Shown: positions 53,129 to 61,839 of the stretch, in pieces
How the letters are laid out: each line of letters begins with the position of its first letter
How positions within the stretch are numbered: position 1 is the stretch's first letter
Origin: Bacteroides sp.
GTDB lineage: Bacteria > Bacteroidota > Bacteroidia > Bacteroidales > SM23-62
Reading direction: 5' to 3'
Assembly (NCBI GenBank): GCA_011053095.1
Contig: DRHS01000191.1
Span: 1-64,000, forward strand
Length of the DNA stretch: 64,000 nucleotides
The notes under the pieces: generated by a model
Told to the model about the DNA's origin: nothing
The model's input: only the letters and a program-made list of their open reading frames with translations
Databases searched by the model: none
Program-made: the position numbers and the translations under genes

Positions 53129-55586
53129 GAGCTGCCCTCCATATTTTTTTCTCGTCTGAAAAATCATTCGTGACTTTATGTCCCTTTAGAGGAACTATTT
53201 TCTCATGCACCGCATCCAGGACCCATTCGGCCTGGGGGAAATAAAAGTCTTCCAGTTCATGTGCAGGTATTATCCAGTTCCGTGAACCGACGACCACCGG
53301 AGGTGCATCCAGGTCATCAAAACATAATTCCGTTATGTTTTGTGCCAGGTCCTTCAGGTAGGATCCCCTCTCATTGGCATCGGATGTCAACAGTATTCTG
53401 CCAGTCTTTTTCACTGATTCAATGACGGGTTCATAATTAAATGGCACAAGTGTCCTTGCATCGATCAATTCCACCGATATGCCGTACTTTGATTGCAGAA
53501 TATCTGCAGCTTCACGCGCCTTATAGAGTGTTGCGCCAATGCTCAGGATGGTCAGGTCACTTCCTTCCCGCTTAATATCCGGTTCCCCCAGAGGGATTTC
53601 ATAATATTCTTCCGGAACACCTCCTTTTTGAAACTCCTCGCCAATACCATAGATCCGCTGGCTTTCGAAAAAGATCACGGGATCTGTTCCCTGAAGGGCG
53701 GCATTCAGAAGTCCCTTGGCATCATAGGGTGTTGCTGGAAAGACCACCTTTATACCCGGGATATGAGCCACCAGGGAGGACCAGTCCTGCGAGTGCTGGG
53801 CACCGTATTTGGATCCCACGGAAACCCTTACCACTACAGGCATTTTTATGATATTTCCACTCATGGCCTGCCATTTGGGAAGCTGGTTGAAGACCTCATC
53901 GCCCGAACGGCCGAGAAAATCGCAATACATGATCTCCGGAACCACCCGTCCGCCGCACATTCCGTACCCGATAGCCGTTCCGATGATTGCACCTTCCGAG
54001 ATGGGGGAGTTAAACAGGCGGTGATAGGGCAGGGCCTCTGTCAGTCCACGGTAAACGGCAAATGCTCCACCCCAGTCACGGTTTTCTTCACCATATGCAA
54101 TCAGGGTAGGATCCTTATAGAAACGGTCAACCATGGCCTCAAAAAGCCCGTCCCTGTACTGGTACTGCTTCAGGGCGGAAAACGGTTTGCCATCTGCATC
54201 AAAGGCGTAACGCTCTTTTTTGGAGATCTGCTTGACCCGGGAATTTTCTTCCATGGGGTGGTTGACTTCGGGAGTGCGGTCTTCCATTTTATCTACGGAA
54301 CCGTTTGAGAACATCATCTCACCAATGAGTTCGTTCGATTTTACAAGGTCCATTCGGGGTGAAACAGAATCATCCGTAGATAGTTTTGTCGCCCAGAGAA
54401 CAAGGTTTTCGGCATCCTTCTTGATCTTATTCAAATCTGTCCGGCTCGCCAGTTCGGCATTCATGAGTTCTTCACCGTATGTGACTATGGAATCGATCTT
54501 TTGCCATGATTCGACCTCCTCTTTTGAACGGTAGCTTGAAGCATCCGAGGGTGAATGTCCGCTGAAACGGTAGGTCAGCACGTCGAGGAATACGGGTCCA
54601 CGCTTCTGCTGTATAATTTCCATTTTCCGGCGGTAGGCATCGATCACAGCCAGGGGATTATAACCGTCAACCCTCTCAGCGTGCATATTATCACTGTTCA
54701 GGGCAGCTCCGACACGGGCAGCAATATTATAGCCCATTGTCTCTCCGGAAGTTTGTCCCCCCATACCATACTGGTTATTCATTATATTAAAAATGATCGG
54801 GAGCCCCCCTTTCATATCATCCTCCCAGAGGGTATGGAACTGGTCCATTGTAGCAAAGACCATTCCTTCCCAGACGGGACCGCAGCCAAGAGATGCATCT
54901 CCAATGTTTGCTACCACGATACCGGGCTTGCGATTTACCTTTTTATAGAGTGCGGCGCCTACAGATATATCACCTGAACCACCTACAATGGCGTTGTTGG
55001 GATAGATGCCGAAAGGAGTAAAAAAGGCATGCATACTGCCTCCGAGTCCCTTGTTAATCCCAGTCTCCCGCGCAAAAATCTCCGCAAGTGTACCGTAGAT
55101 AAGAAACCGCTGGGCGAGTGATTTTGTATCTCCTTTAAAGTCTTTTTGCACGATCCGGAGTATTTCACCCCCGAAATATTCCTCCATCACCTCCATCAGT
55201 TCTTTATCGTTCATCTTATGGATGGATGAAAGTCCTTTGGCCAGGATCTCACCATGTGACCTGTGTGAACCGAATATATAATCGTCGCTGTCGAGAAGGT
55301 AGGCCATTCCTACGGCCGAAGCCTCCTGTCCGATGCTAAGATGCGCGGGGCCCGGGTGATTGTATGGGTATCCAAGGTACTCTCCGGTGGTTTTTATCAG
55401 GTTCAGCATGGTTTCGAATTCACGAATAATGACCATGTCACGAAAGATCCTTACAAAATCATTCTTCGAAAAGTTTTCCTTTTCTTCTTCGATGGACTTA
55501 TTGTATTGGTTCACCGGGATCGGGGCGATCTCAAGCATTTGCGGTTTCCTTATCTCAACAGGATCTAGTAATTGTTGCTTGGGCAT
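53118..55586 (-). CDS. 2-oxoacid dehydrogenase E1, alpha and beta subunits fused
   Basis: Thiamine-diphosphate enzyme of pyruvate/branched-chain 2-oxoacid or acetoin dehydrogenase complexes. The alpha half (about 40-440) has HPGPAHLSIGQEASAVG, the TPP motif from GDAS to NNQYGMG, and GHSPSDASSYR. The beta half (about 485-822) has YGEENRDWGGAFAVYRGL, the conserved SPISEGAIIGTAIGYGM, and QDWSSLVAHIPGIKVVFP. The fusion totals 822 aa. It is encoded 4 nt after E2, in a rhamnose operon. The substrate may be pyruvate formed from lactate, but 2-oxobutyrate or branched acids are equally possible. Confidence 0.92.
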   Translation of the reverse strand: MPKQQLLDPVEIRKPQMLEIAPIPVNQYNKSIEEEKENFSKNDFVRIFRDMVIIREFETMLNLIKTTGEYLGYPYNHPGPAHLSIGQEASAVGMAYLLDSDDYIFGSHRSHGEILAKGLSSIHKMNDKELMEVMEEYFGGEILRIVQKDFKGDTKSLAQRFLIYGTLAEIFARETGINKGLGGSMHAFFTPFGIYPNNAIVGGSGDISVGAALYKKVNRKPGIVVANIGDASLGCGPVWEGMVFATMDQFHTLWEDDMKGGLPIIFNIMNNQYGMGGQTSGETMGYNIAARVGAALNSDNMHAERVDGYNPLAVIDAYRRKMEIIQQKRGPVFLDVLTYRFSGHSPSDASSYRSKEEVESWQKIDSIVTYGEELMNAELASRTDLNKIKKDAENLVLWATKLSTDDSVSPRMDLVKSNELIGEMMFSNGSVDKMEDRTPEVNHPMEENSRVKQISKKERYAFDADGKPFSALKQYQYRDGLFEAMVDRFYKDPTLIAYGEENRDWGGAFAVYRGLTEALPYHRLFNSPISEGAIIGTAIGYGMCGGRVVPEIMYCDFLGRSGDEVFNQLPKWQAMSGNIIKMPVVVRVSVGSKYGAQHSQDWSSLVAHIPGIKVVFPATPYDAKGLLNAALQGTDPVIFFESQRIYGIGEEFQKGGVPEEYYEIPLGEPDIKREGSDLTILSIGATLYKAREAADILQSKYGISVELIDARTLVPFNYEPVIESVKKTGRILLTSDANERGSYLKDLAQNITELCFDDLDAPPVVVGSRNWIIPAHELEDFYFPQAEWVLDAVHEKIVPLKGHKVTNDFSDEKKIWRAARGI

Positions 55587-55590
55587 TGTA

Positions 55591-56853
55591 TTATTGATTT
55601 ATGATTTCATGATTGAATTGTTCTATTTCTTTCTTAATCTCCGCCAGGAAAACTGTTGCGGGTCCACCGTCAAGTGCCCTGTGGTCATAGGTCAGAGAGA
55701 GGCCGAGAAAAGGGACGAACCCGAAAGTTCCGTCTTCCATGCGGGCGGGTCGTTCCAGGATTGTATTTACTCCAAGAATGGCTGCCTGGGGGAGATTGAT
55801 CACAGGTGTGAACATCTCAACTCCGTAGTTTCCAAGATTTGACACGGTAAAAGTAGCCGCATCCGGCTGCAGCAGGTCCGGGGCAATATTCCCTGCCCGG
55901 CAGGCAGAGGCAAGCTGGGCTATCTGATCGGACAAACCGGCGAGCGATAGGTCATCTGCATTCCGGAGCACCGGTACCATGAGTCCCCTGTCAGTATCCA
56001 CCGCAATTCCAAGATGAACCTTACGGAAGATCCGGATTGATTCACCAATGAAATGAACATTTGCTTCCGGCTTTGATTTCAGTGCCTTGATAACTGCAAA
56101 GCAAATCATGTCGTTCAATGTAATGTTACCGGCTTTTCCTGCCTCCTGTTGTTTCTTTACCTTTTTGCGAAGGGAAAGGATGCTGCGTGCATCAGCGCCA
56201 AGGTGATGTGTAAGCTGGGCAGAATTCTGAAGGGAAGCATGCATTGCCTTTGCAACCAGCTTGCGGAGATTTGATAAGGGCTTGTCTTCAAATTCTCCAG
56301 TTGTAAGAGTTTGCGCAACCGGGGCTGCTTGTATAGTACCTTCAGCCACAGCATCAATGTCACGGACGATTATCCGGCCATTTGGTCCGGTTCCGGGCAG
56401 GTCATCCAGGGTGATCCCTTTCAGTTCTGCCATTTTACGCGCCCGGGGAGAAATTTTCAATTTCAGGTTGCCGTTCACCGCAGCTGTGACTACAGTTGTT
56501 TCAGCGAGTGTTTCAATCCCGACTGACCCATTCTCAGTTAAAGTGTTCTGGCTATTTTCTGCAGGTGCATCGGCTCCGGTTTTTTCTACCTGCTTTTGTG
56601 CCTCTATTTTCTCTCCCTCCTCACCAATTACTGCAACCTCAGAAAGAACGGGTACCTCATCCCCTTCATCAAAGAATATCTCAAGGAGGATACCCTCGAA
56701 CTGGGACTCCTCTTCAAAGGAAGATTTATCTGTTTCATAGGCGAAAAGGAGATCTCCCTTTACCACCCGGTCACCCTTCTTCTTATACCATTCCGTAATG
56801 ATGCAGTTCTCAACCGATTGTCCCTGCTTGGGTAAGATTACTGATGTAGCCAT
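55591..56853 (-). CDS. 2-oxoacid dehydrogenase E2 (dihydrolipoamide acyltransferase)
   Basis: Core subunit of the complex. Lipoyl domain about 1-80 with lipoyl-lysine Lys43 (YETDKSS); an acidic Ala/Glu linker; peripheral-subunit-binding domain about 133-170 (KISPRARKMAELKGI); and catalytic domain 200-420 with His391 in YDHRALDG. Length 420 aa is normal for a one-lipoyl E2. No E3 (dihydrolipoamide dehydrogenase) gene lies in the window. First gene of the leftward operon, under the candidate GntR operator. Confidence 0.93.
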   Translation of the reverse strand: MATSVILPKQGQSVENCIITEWYKKKGDRVVKGDLLFAYETDKSSFEEESQFEGILLEIFFDEGDEVPVLSEVAVIGEEGEKIEAQKQVEKTGADAPAENSQNTLTENGSVGIETLAETTVVTAAVNGNLKLKISPRARKMAELKGITLDDLPGTGPNGRIIVRDIDAVAEGTIQAAPVAQTLTTGEFEDKPLSNLRKLVAKAMHASLQNSAQLTHHLGADARSILSLRKKVKKQQEAGKAGNITLNDMICFAVIKALKSKPEANVHFIGESIRIFRKVHLGIAVDTDRGLMVPVLRNADDLSLAGLSDQIAQLASACRAGNIAPDLLQPDAATFTVSNLGNYGVEMFTPVINLPQAAILGVNTILERPARMEDGTFGFVPFLGLSLTYDHRALDGGPATVFLAEIKKEIEQFNHEIINQ

Positions 56854-56871
56854 TTTAACTTTTTATTTACT

Positions 56872-56887
56872 ACTTGTATATACAAGT
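56872..56887. promoter_or_regulatory. GntR-type operator before the E2 operon
   Basis: ACTTGTATATACAAGT is a perfect 16-bp palindrome of form ACWTGT-N4-ACAWGT, 18 nt upstream of the E2 start and just downstream of the -7 box, over the expected transcription start. The same pattern occurs at the GntR gene itself. Confidence 0.7.
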
Positions 56888-56888
56888 G

Positions 56889-56896
56889 CAAATTTA
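56889..56896 (-). promoter_or_regulatory. -7 box of the leftward rhamnose-locus operon
   Basis: The minus strand reads TAAATTTG, a full TAnnTTTG match, 35 nt before the E2 ATG and directly beside the operator. Confidence 0.55.
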
Positions 56897-57038
56897 ATAC
56901 AATATTTAATAATGTCAAGATATTTGTCATTCTAATCTGAAATATTTCTTATTTGTCTGTTTATCTGCTCTTTAAGAATTTTCTTTACACTCTCTTGTAG
57001 GACAATATATATTTTTAGTTATATTTACACCATCAAAT

Positions 57039-57054
57039 ACATGTCATTACATGT
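57039..57054. promoter_or_regulatory. GntR-type operator over the regulator start codon
   Basis: ACATGTCATTACATGT (ACWTGT-N4-ACAWGT) overlaps the ATG at 57051. A near-consensus -7 box TATATTTA lies at 57020-57027 with TTG at 56995-56997 as -33. Suggests autoregulation. Confidence 0.6.
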
Positions 57055-57761
57055 GCGCACAAACACCCAGATACCGGGAACTATATGAAAAACTAAGAAA
57101 ACATATCCTTGAAGGGGTATACAAGCCCGGGGATCTGCTTCCTTCCGAAAATGAATTGTGTGCTGTCAATCAGGTTACCCGGCCAACTGTTCGCCAGGCC
57201 CTGAATCTTCTGGCAAATGAAGGATACATAAAAAAAAGGCAGGGATTGGGATCAGTGGTCCAATCTCCTCCACGGGGTGTTGGTATCCTTTCCTTATCGG
57301 GAACCACATCGGCAATTGGAAGTGATAACCTTAAGACTGAGGCCATTGTGAAACCAAATGTCAGACCATGGCCACCTAATTTTATCTTTGAACTTACGGA
57401 GGTCGAAAGGGAATCAGGATGTATATACTTTGAACGTTTACGTTTTGTTAATGATATCCCGATTTTTTACGATATCTCATACCTCCCCAATATAAACCTC
57501 CCACGTTTTACCTCAAGGAGCCTGAATAATGTTTCTTTGTTTGATATTTTAAGGGAGCACTATCAGATACAGGTTAAGGGAGGAGAGCAGAACATCCTTG
57601 CCATCAAGGCGGATGAAAGGATCCAGGAACATTTCGGAGTGAAGAAAAATCATCCGATTCTCCGGCTTGACCGCAAAATGGAAACCAATCGTGAGGGATT
57701 TTCTTTCTACAGCCAGATATACTGCAATACGGAGGATTACAGACTGACCGGGCGATTTTAG
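57051..57761 (+). CDS. GntR-family (HutC/UTRA) transcriptional regulator
   Basis: A 236-residue regulator. The N-terminal winged helix (about 6-72) reads YKPGDLLPSENELCAVNQVTRPTVRQALNLL. A UTRA ligand domain follows (about 95-230) with FERLRFVNDIPIFYDISYLP and ILRLDRKMETN. HutC-type regulators bind small effectors such as sugars or sugar phosphates. It lies at the divergence point of the rhamnose locus, unlike Proteobacterial AraC-type RhaS/RhaR. Effector could be L-rhamnose or rhamnulose-1-phosphate (inference). Confidence 0.92.
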   Translation: MCAQTPRYRELYEKLRKHILEGVYKPGDLLPSENELCAVNQVTRPTVRQALNLLANEGYIKKRQGLGSVVQSPPRGVGILSLSGTTSAIGSDNLKTEAIVKPNVRPWPPNFIFELTEVERESGCIYFERLRFVNDIPIFYDISYLPNINLPRFTSRSLNNVSLFDILREHYQIQVKGGEQNILAIKADERIQEHFGVKKNHPILRLDRKMETNREGFSFYSQIYCNTEDYRLTGRF

Positions 57762-57787
57762 CACATTATGTGTAAACAATATTACAA

Positions 57788-58936
57788 ATGACATCACGTG
57801 AAAGAGTTCTTTCAGCCCTCAATTTTCAGACTCCCGACCGTGTCCCAATTGACCTGGGTGGATTTCAGACCGGAATCCATAAAAAGGCCTACCTTGATTT
57901 GCTCGGGTACCTTGACAGGGAGGAAGAGATTCACATGCTTGACCCTGTTCAGCAGTTGGTCAAACCCAGTGAAGAAGTGCTGGAGATGCTCCATGTTGAT
58001 ATTCGTTATGTGACTGCAAAGGGGGCTAAAGATTTTGATGGATCTATTAGAATGAACTTCCGAAATGGGGAACTCTGGCATGACCTCAAAGACGAGTTCG
58101 GGATCGTATGGTCAATGCCGGACAAGCAACAGCTATATATGGACATCAGCCATCACCCTCTGGCAGAAGCCAGCATTGAAGATATTGCAGATTATCCTTT
58201 CCCTGACGGATCCGATCCATCCCGGTTTGAGGGTGTCAGGGAGGAGGTACTCAACCTGCAGAAAAATACCCCATATGCTGTTTCCACGGGGATCGGTGGT
58301 GTGGTTTACGAAATCTGCTGGTATATGAGAGGTTTGGAAAAATGGTATACCGATATGCTGGAGAACCCCTCTTTTTGCGAGGCGTTGCTTGACCGGATCC
58401 TGAATTTCTGGATCGATTACTATACAGGGTTTATGAAGGAGATCGGTGACATTATTGACGTGGTGATGATTGGGGATGACCTTGCGGGACAGGCAGGACC
58501 CCTGTTTTCGCCTGAATTTTACAGGGCTGTGGTCAAACCCAGGCAGAAAAAGCTAGTTCAGCATATCAAGTCCCTCACCGGTTCCAAAATATGGTACCAC
58601 ACCTGCGGAGCGGCCGTGGAATACATACCAGACCTAATTGACAATGGAATTGACATCCTGAATCCTGTACAGATTACAGCTGAAGGCATGGATCCTGAAT
58701 ATCTCAAACAGACCTTTGGCGACAAACTGGTTTTCTGGGGAGGGGGAATGGACTCACAACATATACTTCCTTTCAAGGATCCGGAGGAGGTCAGGTTGAA
58801 TGTAAAGTCTAACATGGAGGCATTCAAACACGGCGGCGGATATGTTTTTAACAACGTACACAACATCCAGGCCGGCGTACCCCCTGCCAATATCATCGCC
58901 ATGCATGAAGCAGCCTATGAGTTTGGGATTTACTAG
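57788..58936 (+). CDS. Uroporphyrinogen decarboxylase-family protein (second copy, not HemE)
   Basis: A 382-residue UROD-like barrel, paralogue of the gene at 44846. Shared motifs are WYHTCGAAVEYIPDLIDNG (His271, Cys273), DILNPVQITAEGMDP and FWGGGMDSQHILPF. The N-terminus (RVPIDLGGFQTGIHKKAY) lacks the HemE substrate-binding Arg motif. It starts 26 nt after the GntR gene, so it is in the same transcript. Possible roles are a cobalamin-linked methyl transfer or a decarboxylation or demethylation of a sugar derivative; none is proven. Confidence 0.83.
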   Translation: MTSRERVLSALNFQTPDRVPIDLGGFQTGIHKKAYLDLLGYLDREEEIHMLDPVQQLVKPSEEVLEMLHVDIRYVTAKGAKDFDGSIRMNFRNGELWHDLKDEFGIVWSMPDKQQLYMDISHHPLAEASIEDIADYPFPDGSDPSRFEGVREEVLNLQKNTPYAVSTGIGGVVYEICWYMRGLEKWYTDMLENPSFCEALLDRILNFWIDYYTGFMKEIGDIIDVVMIGDDLAGQAGPLFSPEFYRAVVKPRQKKLVQHIKSLTGSKIWYHTCGAAVEYIPDLIDNGIDILNPVQITAEGMDPEYLKQTFGDKLVFWGGGMDSQHILPFKDPEEVRLNVKSNMEAFKHGGGYVFNNVHNIQAGVPPANIIAMHEAAYEFGIY

Positions 58937-58987
58937 CTGTTTTCCGGATTAACCGGATTGACAAGTTGGTGTATTTTTAGGTCCAAA

Positions 58988-58999
58988 ATGTGCAAACAT
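58988..58999. promoter_or_regulatory. Third GntR-like site before rhaT
   Basis: ATGT-GCAA-ACAT matches the core WTGT-N4-ACAW of the two other sites, although the outer AC/GT bases differ. It lies 17 nt upstream of the rhaT -33 element. Confidence 0.45.
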
Positions 59000-59015
59000 T
59001 GTCCCAAATCCGGTA

Positions 59016-59046
59016 TTGACTCCAAGAAGTGAAAGGAATACATTTA
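59016..59046 (+). promoter_or_regulatory. Candidate rhaT promoter
   Basis: TTG (59016-59018), a 20-nt spacer and TACATTTA (59039-59046, one mismatch from TAnnTTTG), 29 nt before ATG 59076. Confidence 0.45.
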
Positions 59047-59075
59047 CCTTGTTCATTGGATGAAATATTAACTGT

Positions 59076-60137
59076 ATGCAAGCATTATTAGGAATCCTAT
59101 ATCATTCCATCGGCGGAATAGCCTCGGGAAGTTTTTATATGCCATTTAACAAGGTTAAGGGCTGGGCCTGGGAGAGTTACTGGATTGTTGGTGGACTTTT
59201 TTCATGGCTTATTGTGCCACCCCTTGCAGCTTATCTCACAGTACCCGGATTTGCCGAAATAATTGCAGCGGGGTCAAAACAAGTACTTTACTTTACATTT
59301 CTAATGGGTTTGCTCTGGGGGGTCGGCGGATGCTCATACGGCTTAAGTGTCAGGTATCTGGGTATGTCATTGGGGAACTCTGTGGTTCTTGGTTTCACCG
59401 CCGCATTCGGGGCTATCGTTCCTTCCATATATTATAACATAAATCCCACCGAGGGCAAGGTCTCCTTTTCAGATCTCTTAGGCAGCCAGGGTGGACAATT
59501 GGTTCTTCTGGGAGTTGTGGTTTGCCTGGCCGGTATAGCCCTGTCAGGAAAAGCAGGCATGATGAAAGAAAGTGAGCTTTCGAAAGAGGATCAGAGAGCC
59601 AGTGTACCGGAATTCAGTCTTGTAAAGGGCCTGATCATAGCAGTCATATCCGGAATTTTAAGCTCATTTTTTAATTTCGGAATTGAGTCAGGCAAACCAC
59701 TGGCTGAAGCAGCTGTTGCTGCAGGGTACAATCCGCTTTATCAAAATAATGTAACTTTTGTTGTCATTCTCTGGGGCGGGTTAACAACCAACCTGATCTG
59801 GACCACGATCCTAAGTATTAAGAATAAATCTTACAGGGATTTTGCCAATAAAAATTCTCCGATTGCCAAAAACTTAATGTTTTCCGCCATTGCCGGAACC
59901 ACATGGTTTCTTCAATTCTTTTTCTACGGGATGGGAGAAAGTAAACTTGGCAATGGAGCCAGCTCCTGGATACTTCACATGTCCACAATCATTTTAACAG
60001 CAAATATGTGGGGGATCTACCGTAAAGAATGGAAAGGTGTAGCGGCAAAAACTAAATGGACAATAGCTATAGGGATTTTTGTAATAATATTAGCTGTGGC
60101 CCTGGTTGGAATTGGAAACTCACTGCCGATACTGTAG
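59076..60137 (+). CDS. rhaT: L-rhamnose/proton symporter
   Basis: Inner-membrane carrier with about ten transmembrane helices in 353 aa, the size of RhaT. The N-terminal sequence LGILYHSIGGIASGSFYMPFNKVKGWAWESYW and the later GSQGGQLVLLGVVVCLAGIALSGKAG are characteristic of this family. Imports L-rhamnose with protons. It opens the rhaT-rhaM-rhaA-rhaB run, which follows the GntR and UROD-like genes after 139 bases containing its promoter. Confidence 0.93.
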   Translation: MQALLGILYHSIGGIASGSFYMPFNKVKGWAWESYWIVGGLFSWLIVPPLAAYLTVPGFAEIIAAGSKQVLYFTFLMGLLWGVGGCSYGLSVRYLGMSLGNSVVLGFTAAFGAIVPSIYYNINPTEGKVSFSDLLGSQGGQLVLLGVVVCLAGIALSGKAGMMKESELSKEDQRASVPEFSLVKGLIIAVISGILSSFFNFGIESGKPLAEAAVAAGYNPLYQNNVTFVVILWGGLTTNLIWTTILSIKNKSYRDFANKNSPIAKNLMFSAIAGTTWFLQFFFYGMGESKLGNGASSWILHMSTIILTANMWGIYRKEWKGVAAKTKWTIAIGIFVIILAVALVGIGNSLPIL

Positions 60138-60221
60138 GAGTTTTCAGGCAACACCAGGTGTTACTCTTGTTGGTTATCATAAAATGTATCCTTAAAAGCT
60201 CTAACCCAAACTAATACTGAG

Positions 60222-60539
60222 ATGCATAAAAGAATTGGATTCAAAATGAAGTTAAATCCAGGCTGTGTAGATGAGTACAGGAAAAGGCATGATGAACTCT
60301 GGCCGGAATTACATAAACTCCTGAAAGACAATGGTATATCGGAATACAGCATTTTTTATGACGAGGAGACCAATATCCTGTTCGCATTCCAGAAGCAGGA
60401 GGGCGATCAGAATTCACAGGATCTGGCATCTTCAGAGGTAGTTCAGAAGTGGTGGAAATACATGGCGGATATCATGGAAACCAATCCTGATGACTCACCG
60501 GTTTCTACTATTCTCGATGAAGTTTTTTACATGGAATAA
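60222..60539 (+). CDS. rhaM: L-rhamnose mutarotase
   Basis: Interconverts alpha- and beta-L-rhamnose, supplying the anomer used by the isomerase. The 105-residue size and motifs match RhaM: KRIGFKMKLNPGCVDEYRKRHDELWPEL at the start and VVQKWWKYMADIMETNPDDSP near the end. The start is ATG 60222, 84 nt after rhaT, and rhaA begins 18 nt after the stop. Confidence 0.95.
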   Translation: MHKRIGFKMKLNPGCVDEYRKRHDELWPELHKLLKDNGISEYSIFYDEETNILFAFQKQEGDQNSQDLASSEVVQKWWKYMADIMETNPDDSPVSTILDEVFYME

Positions 60540-60557
60540 TTTATACAATAAATAATC

Positions 60558-61829
60558 ATGACCAAATCAGAAAACATAAGTAAATCTTTTGAAATGGCGA
60601 GGGAACAATACGCCGAAATTGGTGTAAACGTAGACCAGGCAATGGATAAACTTGATTTGTTCCCCATATCGCTTCACTGCTGGCAGGCCGATGATGTAGG
60701 CGGATTTGAAACATCGGATTCAAAACTGTCGGGAGGCGGTATTCAGGCCACCGGAAACTACCCGGGAAAGGCTACAAATATAGAGGAACACCGGATGGAT
60801 ATTGAAAAATCAATGTCCCTTCTGCCGGGGAAGCAGCGTTTGAATCTTCATGCGATCTACGGCGACTTCCAGGGTAAGTATGTGGACCGTGATCAGATAG
60901 AAATTGAACATTTCCAAAGCTGGATAGATTGGGCCCTGGAACTCGGAATCGGAATGGATTTTAACTGCAGTATGTTCTCCCATCCGAAGGCTGCAGACAA
61001 TATGACGCTGTCTCATAAGGACAAAGAGATTCGGGGATTTTGGATTGAACATGCCAAAAAATGTCGTGCCATCACAGCCGAGTTCGGCAAACAGCTGGGA
61101 ACCCCCTCCATTCATAATATCTGGATCCCCGATGGGTCAAAGGATGTCCCGGTTGACAGGTATACCCACCGGGCTATACTTAAGGATTCTCTTGACGATA
61201 TTCTCAGCCTGGACTACCCTGCAGAATACGCAAAGGATGCCATTGAATGCAAATTATTTGGTATTGGACTGGAATCCATGACAGTAGGGAACTCTGAATT
61301 CTACCTGGGCTATGCTATTTCGAACCAGACACTTATCTGCCTGGACAGCGGGCATTTCCACCCGACGGAACAGGTGGGTGACAAAATATCCTCCACCCTG
61401 CTTTTTGTCCCTGAAATCCTTCTCCACGTCACCCGTCCGGTGCGCTGGGATAGTGACCATGTAGTAACCCTGAATGATGATACTTTGCTTATTGCGCAGG
61501 AGATTGTCCGCTGTAAAGCCCTGGATCGGGTTCATATGGGACTCGATTTCTTTGATGCCAGCATAAACCGGATCGGCGCATACGTCGTGGGTACAAGGGC
61601 AGCCCAGCAGGCCATGCTGTTTGCCCTGTTGGAACCAGGTGAGACCCTCCTGAAATACGAAGAAAATGGTCAGTTTTTTGAGCGCCTTGCTCTTCTGGAA
61701 CTTCTTAAAACAAAACCCTTTGGGGCAGTATGGGATTATTATTGCATGAAACATGATGTACCGGTCTCTCAGGATTTTATAAGTGATATCCAGCAATACG
61801 AAAAGGACGTTTTGAGTAAAAGAGCCTGA
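60558..61829 (+). CDS. rhaA: L-rhamnose isomerase
   Basis: Converts L-rhamnose to L-rhamnulose in the cytoplasm, using Mn. Length 423 aa matches RhaA. Characteristic motifs: ISLHCWQADDVGGFE (about 37-51), LGIGMDFNCSMFSHPKA, the metal-site segment DSGHFHPTEQVGDKIS, and PVRWDSDHVVTLND. It is 10 nt before rhaB, so the two are coupled. Confidence 0.96.
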   Translation: MTKSENISKSFEMAREQYAEIGVNVDQAMDKLDLFPISLHCWQADDVGGFETSDSKLSGGGIQATGNYPGKATNIEEHRMDIEKSMSLLPGKQRLNLHAIYGDFQGKYVDRDQIEIEHFQSWIDWALELGIGMDFNCSMFSHPKAADNMTLSHKDKEIRGFWIEHAKKCRAITAEFGKQLGTPSIHNIWIPDGSKDVPVDRYTHRAILKDSLDDILSLDYPAEYAKDAIECKLFGIGLESMTVGNSEFYLGYAISNQTLICLDSGHFHPTEQVGDKISSTLLFVPEILLHVTRPVRWDSDHVVTLNDDTLLIAQEIVRCKALDRVHMGLDFFDASINRIGAYVVGTRAAQQAMLFALLEPGETLLKYEENGQFFERLALLELLKTKPFGAVWDYYCMKHDVPVSQDFISDIQQYEKDVLSKRA

Positions 61830-61839
61830 ACCTGAGATC

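Noticed and set aside
57788-58936. Annotation as haem-pathway uroporphyrinogen decarboxylase HemE (also for 44846-46096)
   Set aside because: Both lack the N-terminal Arg-containing HemE signature and lie in a sugar locus with no haem genes.
60150-60162. Palindrome AACACC-A-GGTGTT between rhaT and rhaM as a second regulator site
   Set aside because: It is short, inside an operon, and does not match the ACWTGT-N4-ACAWGT motif; weak evidence.
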